A stretch of 14,191 nt of DNA from an uncultured Oscillospiraceae bacterium (GTDB lineage: Bacteria > Bacillota > Clostridia > Oscillospirales > Acutalibacteraceae), in the NCBI GenBank assembly GCA_958354085.1, contig CATWUX010000047.1, forward strand, positions 1 to 14,191, read 5' to 3'. Position numbers and translations under genes: made by a program. How positions within the stretch are numbered: position 1 is the first letter of the stretch; each line of letters starts with the position of its first letter. Under the pieces are notes generated by a model, which saw only the letters and a program-made list of their open reading frames with translations, made no database searches and was not told the DNA's origin. Below, piece after piece: positions 12,674 to 14,191 of this stretch.

Positions 12674-13624
12674 TCATCCGACGATACCGGTACGTTCCAC
12701 GCTCTCGGTAAAGAATCGCTGTACCAGCACATACATCGCGATCAGCGGCAGCACCACGATCAGGCAGGCCGCAGCCAAAATTGAATCACTGAGCAGCTTG
12801 ATATCCGCGCCCATCGTTTGCCCGGCCATATTTTGCAGCTGGTTGTTGAGCGCCGTGCTCACGCCGGTGACCGCGACGGACAACGGGAATTTATCGTTGA
12901 GCAGCATACCGGACAAAACATAGTCGTTGTAATACCACACCACCGAAAAGACCGTGACGGTCAGGATCGCCGGAGTCACATTGGGGACCATCACGCGCAG
13001 GAAAGTACGCATCGGACCGCAGCCGTCAATAAACGCCGCCTCCTCCAGCTCCTTGGGCATGTTGCGGAAAAACTGCCGCAGGATGAAAATGTACAATCCC
13101 GACCGGATACCGGTTCCCAGCGCCGCCTGAATATAAAACTGCCAGGTGGTGTTGAGCAGATGCATGGATTGCAAATTCACATACAGCGGGATCATGTAGG
13201 TCTGCGTCGGCACAATGATATTGAACAGCAGCAAACCGAACAAGGCAGATTTGCCTTTGAACTGGAACCGCGCGAAACCATAGGCGACAAACAGAGAGGA
13301 CGCTACCTGCAGCAATACGCTGGGGACCAGAATGCGCAGCGTGCTTTTCAGCGCCTCACTGTAACCTATCAGCTGAAATGCCATTTTGAAATTGTACAGG
13401 TTCAGCCCGCTCGGGATCCACACAACGGTGGGATCAAAGGTATCCTGTACGGTTTTGAACGAGCTGGACAGCATGAACAATACCGGATACAGCATGATAA
13501 ACCCGGTGCCGAGCAGAAATATCGCGCGAATGACCGATTTGAGCAGATGCAGCGCCGCGTTTTTCTGTGCGTGGAGGCGGGAATCGGCAGGACGCGCCCG
13601 CCAGGCTTTCCACTTTGTCATCAT
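12674..13624 (-). CDS. Carbohydrate ABC importer permease, MalG type
   Basis: This 316-residue inner-membrane permease has about six hydrophobic helices near 31-53, 92-117, 126-148, 161-183, 217-238 and 281-303. Between the fourth and fifth is the EAA loop EEAAFIDGCGPMRTF (194-208), which docks the ATPase. The pattern PSGLNLYNF near residue 71 and the C-terminal basic/aromatic tail are typical of MalG-type (CUT1) subunits. The start is ATG 13624 with AGGAGG (plus-strand 13635-13640) 10 bases upstream, a site that overlaps the stop codon of the preceding permease gene; an adjacent ATG at 13621 is the alternative. No ATPase gene is in the window, so a shared MsmK-type ATPase elsewhere is likely, as is common in Firmicutes. 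Confidence 0.93.
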   Translation of the reverse strand: MMTKWKAWRARPADSRLHAQKNAALHLLKSVIRAIFLLGTGFIMLYPVLFMLSSSFKTVQDTFDPTVVWIPSGLNLYNFKMAFQLIGYSEALKSTLRILVPSVLLQVASSLFVAYGFARFQFKGKSALFGLLLFNIIVPTQTYMIPLYVNLQSMHLLNTTWQFYIQAALGTGIRSGLYIFILRQFFRNMPKELEEAAFIDGCGPMRTFLRVMVPNVTPAILTVTVFSVVWYYNDYVLSGMLLNDKFPLSVAVTGVSTALNNQLQNMAGQTMGADIKLLSDSILAAACLIVVLPLIAMYVLVQRFFTESVERTGIVG

Positions 13625-13639
13625 ATCCTTTTCCCCTCC

Positions 13640-14191
13640 TCAATCCGTCGCATAGAAAATTTTGCGGGACGCCAGCACATTGATCAGCCCGATAATGACC
13701 AAAATACAAACAAAATAAATCACGCCGATGGTCGCGCTGTACGCATAGTTGTTGTTGGTATAAAAATTGCGGAGCATCTGCATGACTTTGTTTCCGTAAT
13801 CGGTAAAACCGTCAATGATCGTATAAATCACAGCGACAAGCAGCGTCGGGGAAATGGTGGGAAACGTGATTTTCCAGAATTTTTCCCAAGCGGTTGCCCC
13901 CTCCATCACCGCCACCTCATAAAAGCTGGACGGAATGTTATTGATGGCGGCAAGCAGCAGCAAAATCTGTACGCCGGATTTCCATGTCAGATCGAAAATC
14001 TCGTTAAGGATTTTCGTGATGGACTGCAGGATCTGATCGGGAATGCCCAGCGCCGCGAACACGTTCACCAGATCGGGCGCTTTGAACAGATACCCCGGCG
14101 ACATATCCGACACCGCCGAACCACTCATCATGACCTGCGTTTTCAGAATCGTAATCACCACACCGGAAGCGATGATAACCGGGAAGAAGAA
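13640..14191 (-). CDS. Carbohydrate ABC importer permease, MalF type (partial, N-terminus outside window)
   Basis: The open frame runs to the window edge and gives the last 183 residues of a MalF-type permease. The visible part has helices in the opening FFFPVIIASG region, in LTWKSGVQILLLLAAI, in a segment after the EAA loop (SPTLLVAVIYTIIDGF), and near the C-terminus (IYFVCILVIIGLINVLA). The EAA loop reads YEVAVMEGATAWEKFWKITF. It pairs with the MalG-type protein encoded 15 bp downstream to form the translocation pore fed by the binding lipoprotein at 8721-10043. The complete gene should be around 900 bp, so roughly 350 bp lie beyond the window. An internal GTG at 14161 is not the start, since the frame and the hydrophobic sequence continue past it. 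Confidence 0.92.
   Translation of the reverse strand, partial: FFFPVIIASGVVITILKTQVMMSGSAVSDMSPGYLFKAPDLVNVFAALGIPDQILQSITKILNEIFDLTWKSGVQILLLLAAINNIPSSFYEVAVMEGATAWEKFWKITFPTISPTLLVAVIYTIIDGFTDYGNKVMQMLRNFYTNNNYAYSATIGVIYFVCILVIIGLINVLASRKIFYATD

Noticed and set aside
12598..12732. Longer N-terminus for the enzyme lipoprotein, starting at 12732
   Set aside because: It would bury the lipoprotein signal peptide about 45 residues inside the protein and overlap the end of the MalG-like gene. ATG 12609 is also unlikely because the ribosome binding site would touch it.

Overview
The window looks like a chromosomal segment of a Gram-positive anaerobe of the Firmicutes, most likely class Clostridia (Oscillospiraceae/Ruminococcaceae-like). 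This is inferred from strong AGGAGG-type ribosome binding sites, lipoprotein signal peptides with Ser/Gly-rich spacers, a SPSTG-type cell-wall sorting tail, a sugar ABC importer that brings no ATPase gene of its own in the window, and the clostridial style of the MarR plus heterodimeric ABC exporter cassette. The species cannot be named from the sequence.

Layout, left to right. (1) Plus strand, 1-1172: the 3' end of proA (proline biosynthesis), then a gene for a single-pass membrane protein of unknown function, closed by a hairpin terminator. (2) Plus strand, 1244-5556: a regulated export cassette. A near-ideal promoter drives a MarR-family repressor gene with a TTG start. It is followed by two ABC exporter half-transporters that overlap by 8 bp and form a predicted asymmetric heterodimer. 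A 14-bp perfect palindrome sits 1 bp after the marR -10 box, and a near-copy sits at the same distance from a -10-like box in front of the exporter genes, so both units are probably repressed by the same MarR protein. The cassette ends in a very strong bidirectional terminator. (3) Minus strand, 14191 down to 5583: a glycan-acquisition locus transcribed right to left. The gene order is MalF-like permease (cut by the window edge), MalG-like permease, a secreted lipoprotein of a predicted alpha/alpha-barrel enzyme family, a cytoplasmic paralogue of it, a sugar-binding lipoprotein, a cytoplasmic DUF4434-like TIM-barrel protein, and a secreted repeat protein with a predicted wall anchor.

The minus-strand genes read as one pathway. 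The surface repeat protein and the enzyme lipoprotein would bind or trim a glycan outside the cell. The binding lipoprotein and two permeases would import oligosaccharides, and the signal-less paralogue and the TIM-barrel protein would process them inside. The substrate is not evident. The most unusual points are the extracellular/intracellular pair of paralogous enzymes, the nearly perfect 447-bp tandem duplication in the surface protein gene, a 16-bp perfect stem-loop just upstream of the TIM-barrel gene, and the paired MarR operators.

There is no gene-free stretch longer than 300 bases. I see no RNA genes, insertion sequences, CRISPR arrays or phage genes.
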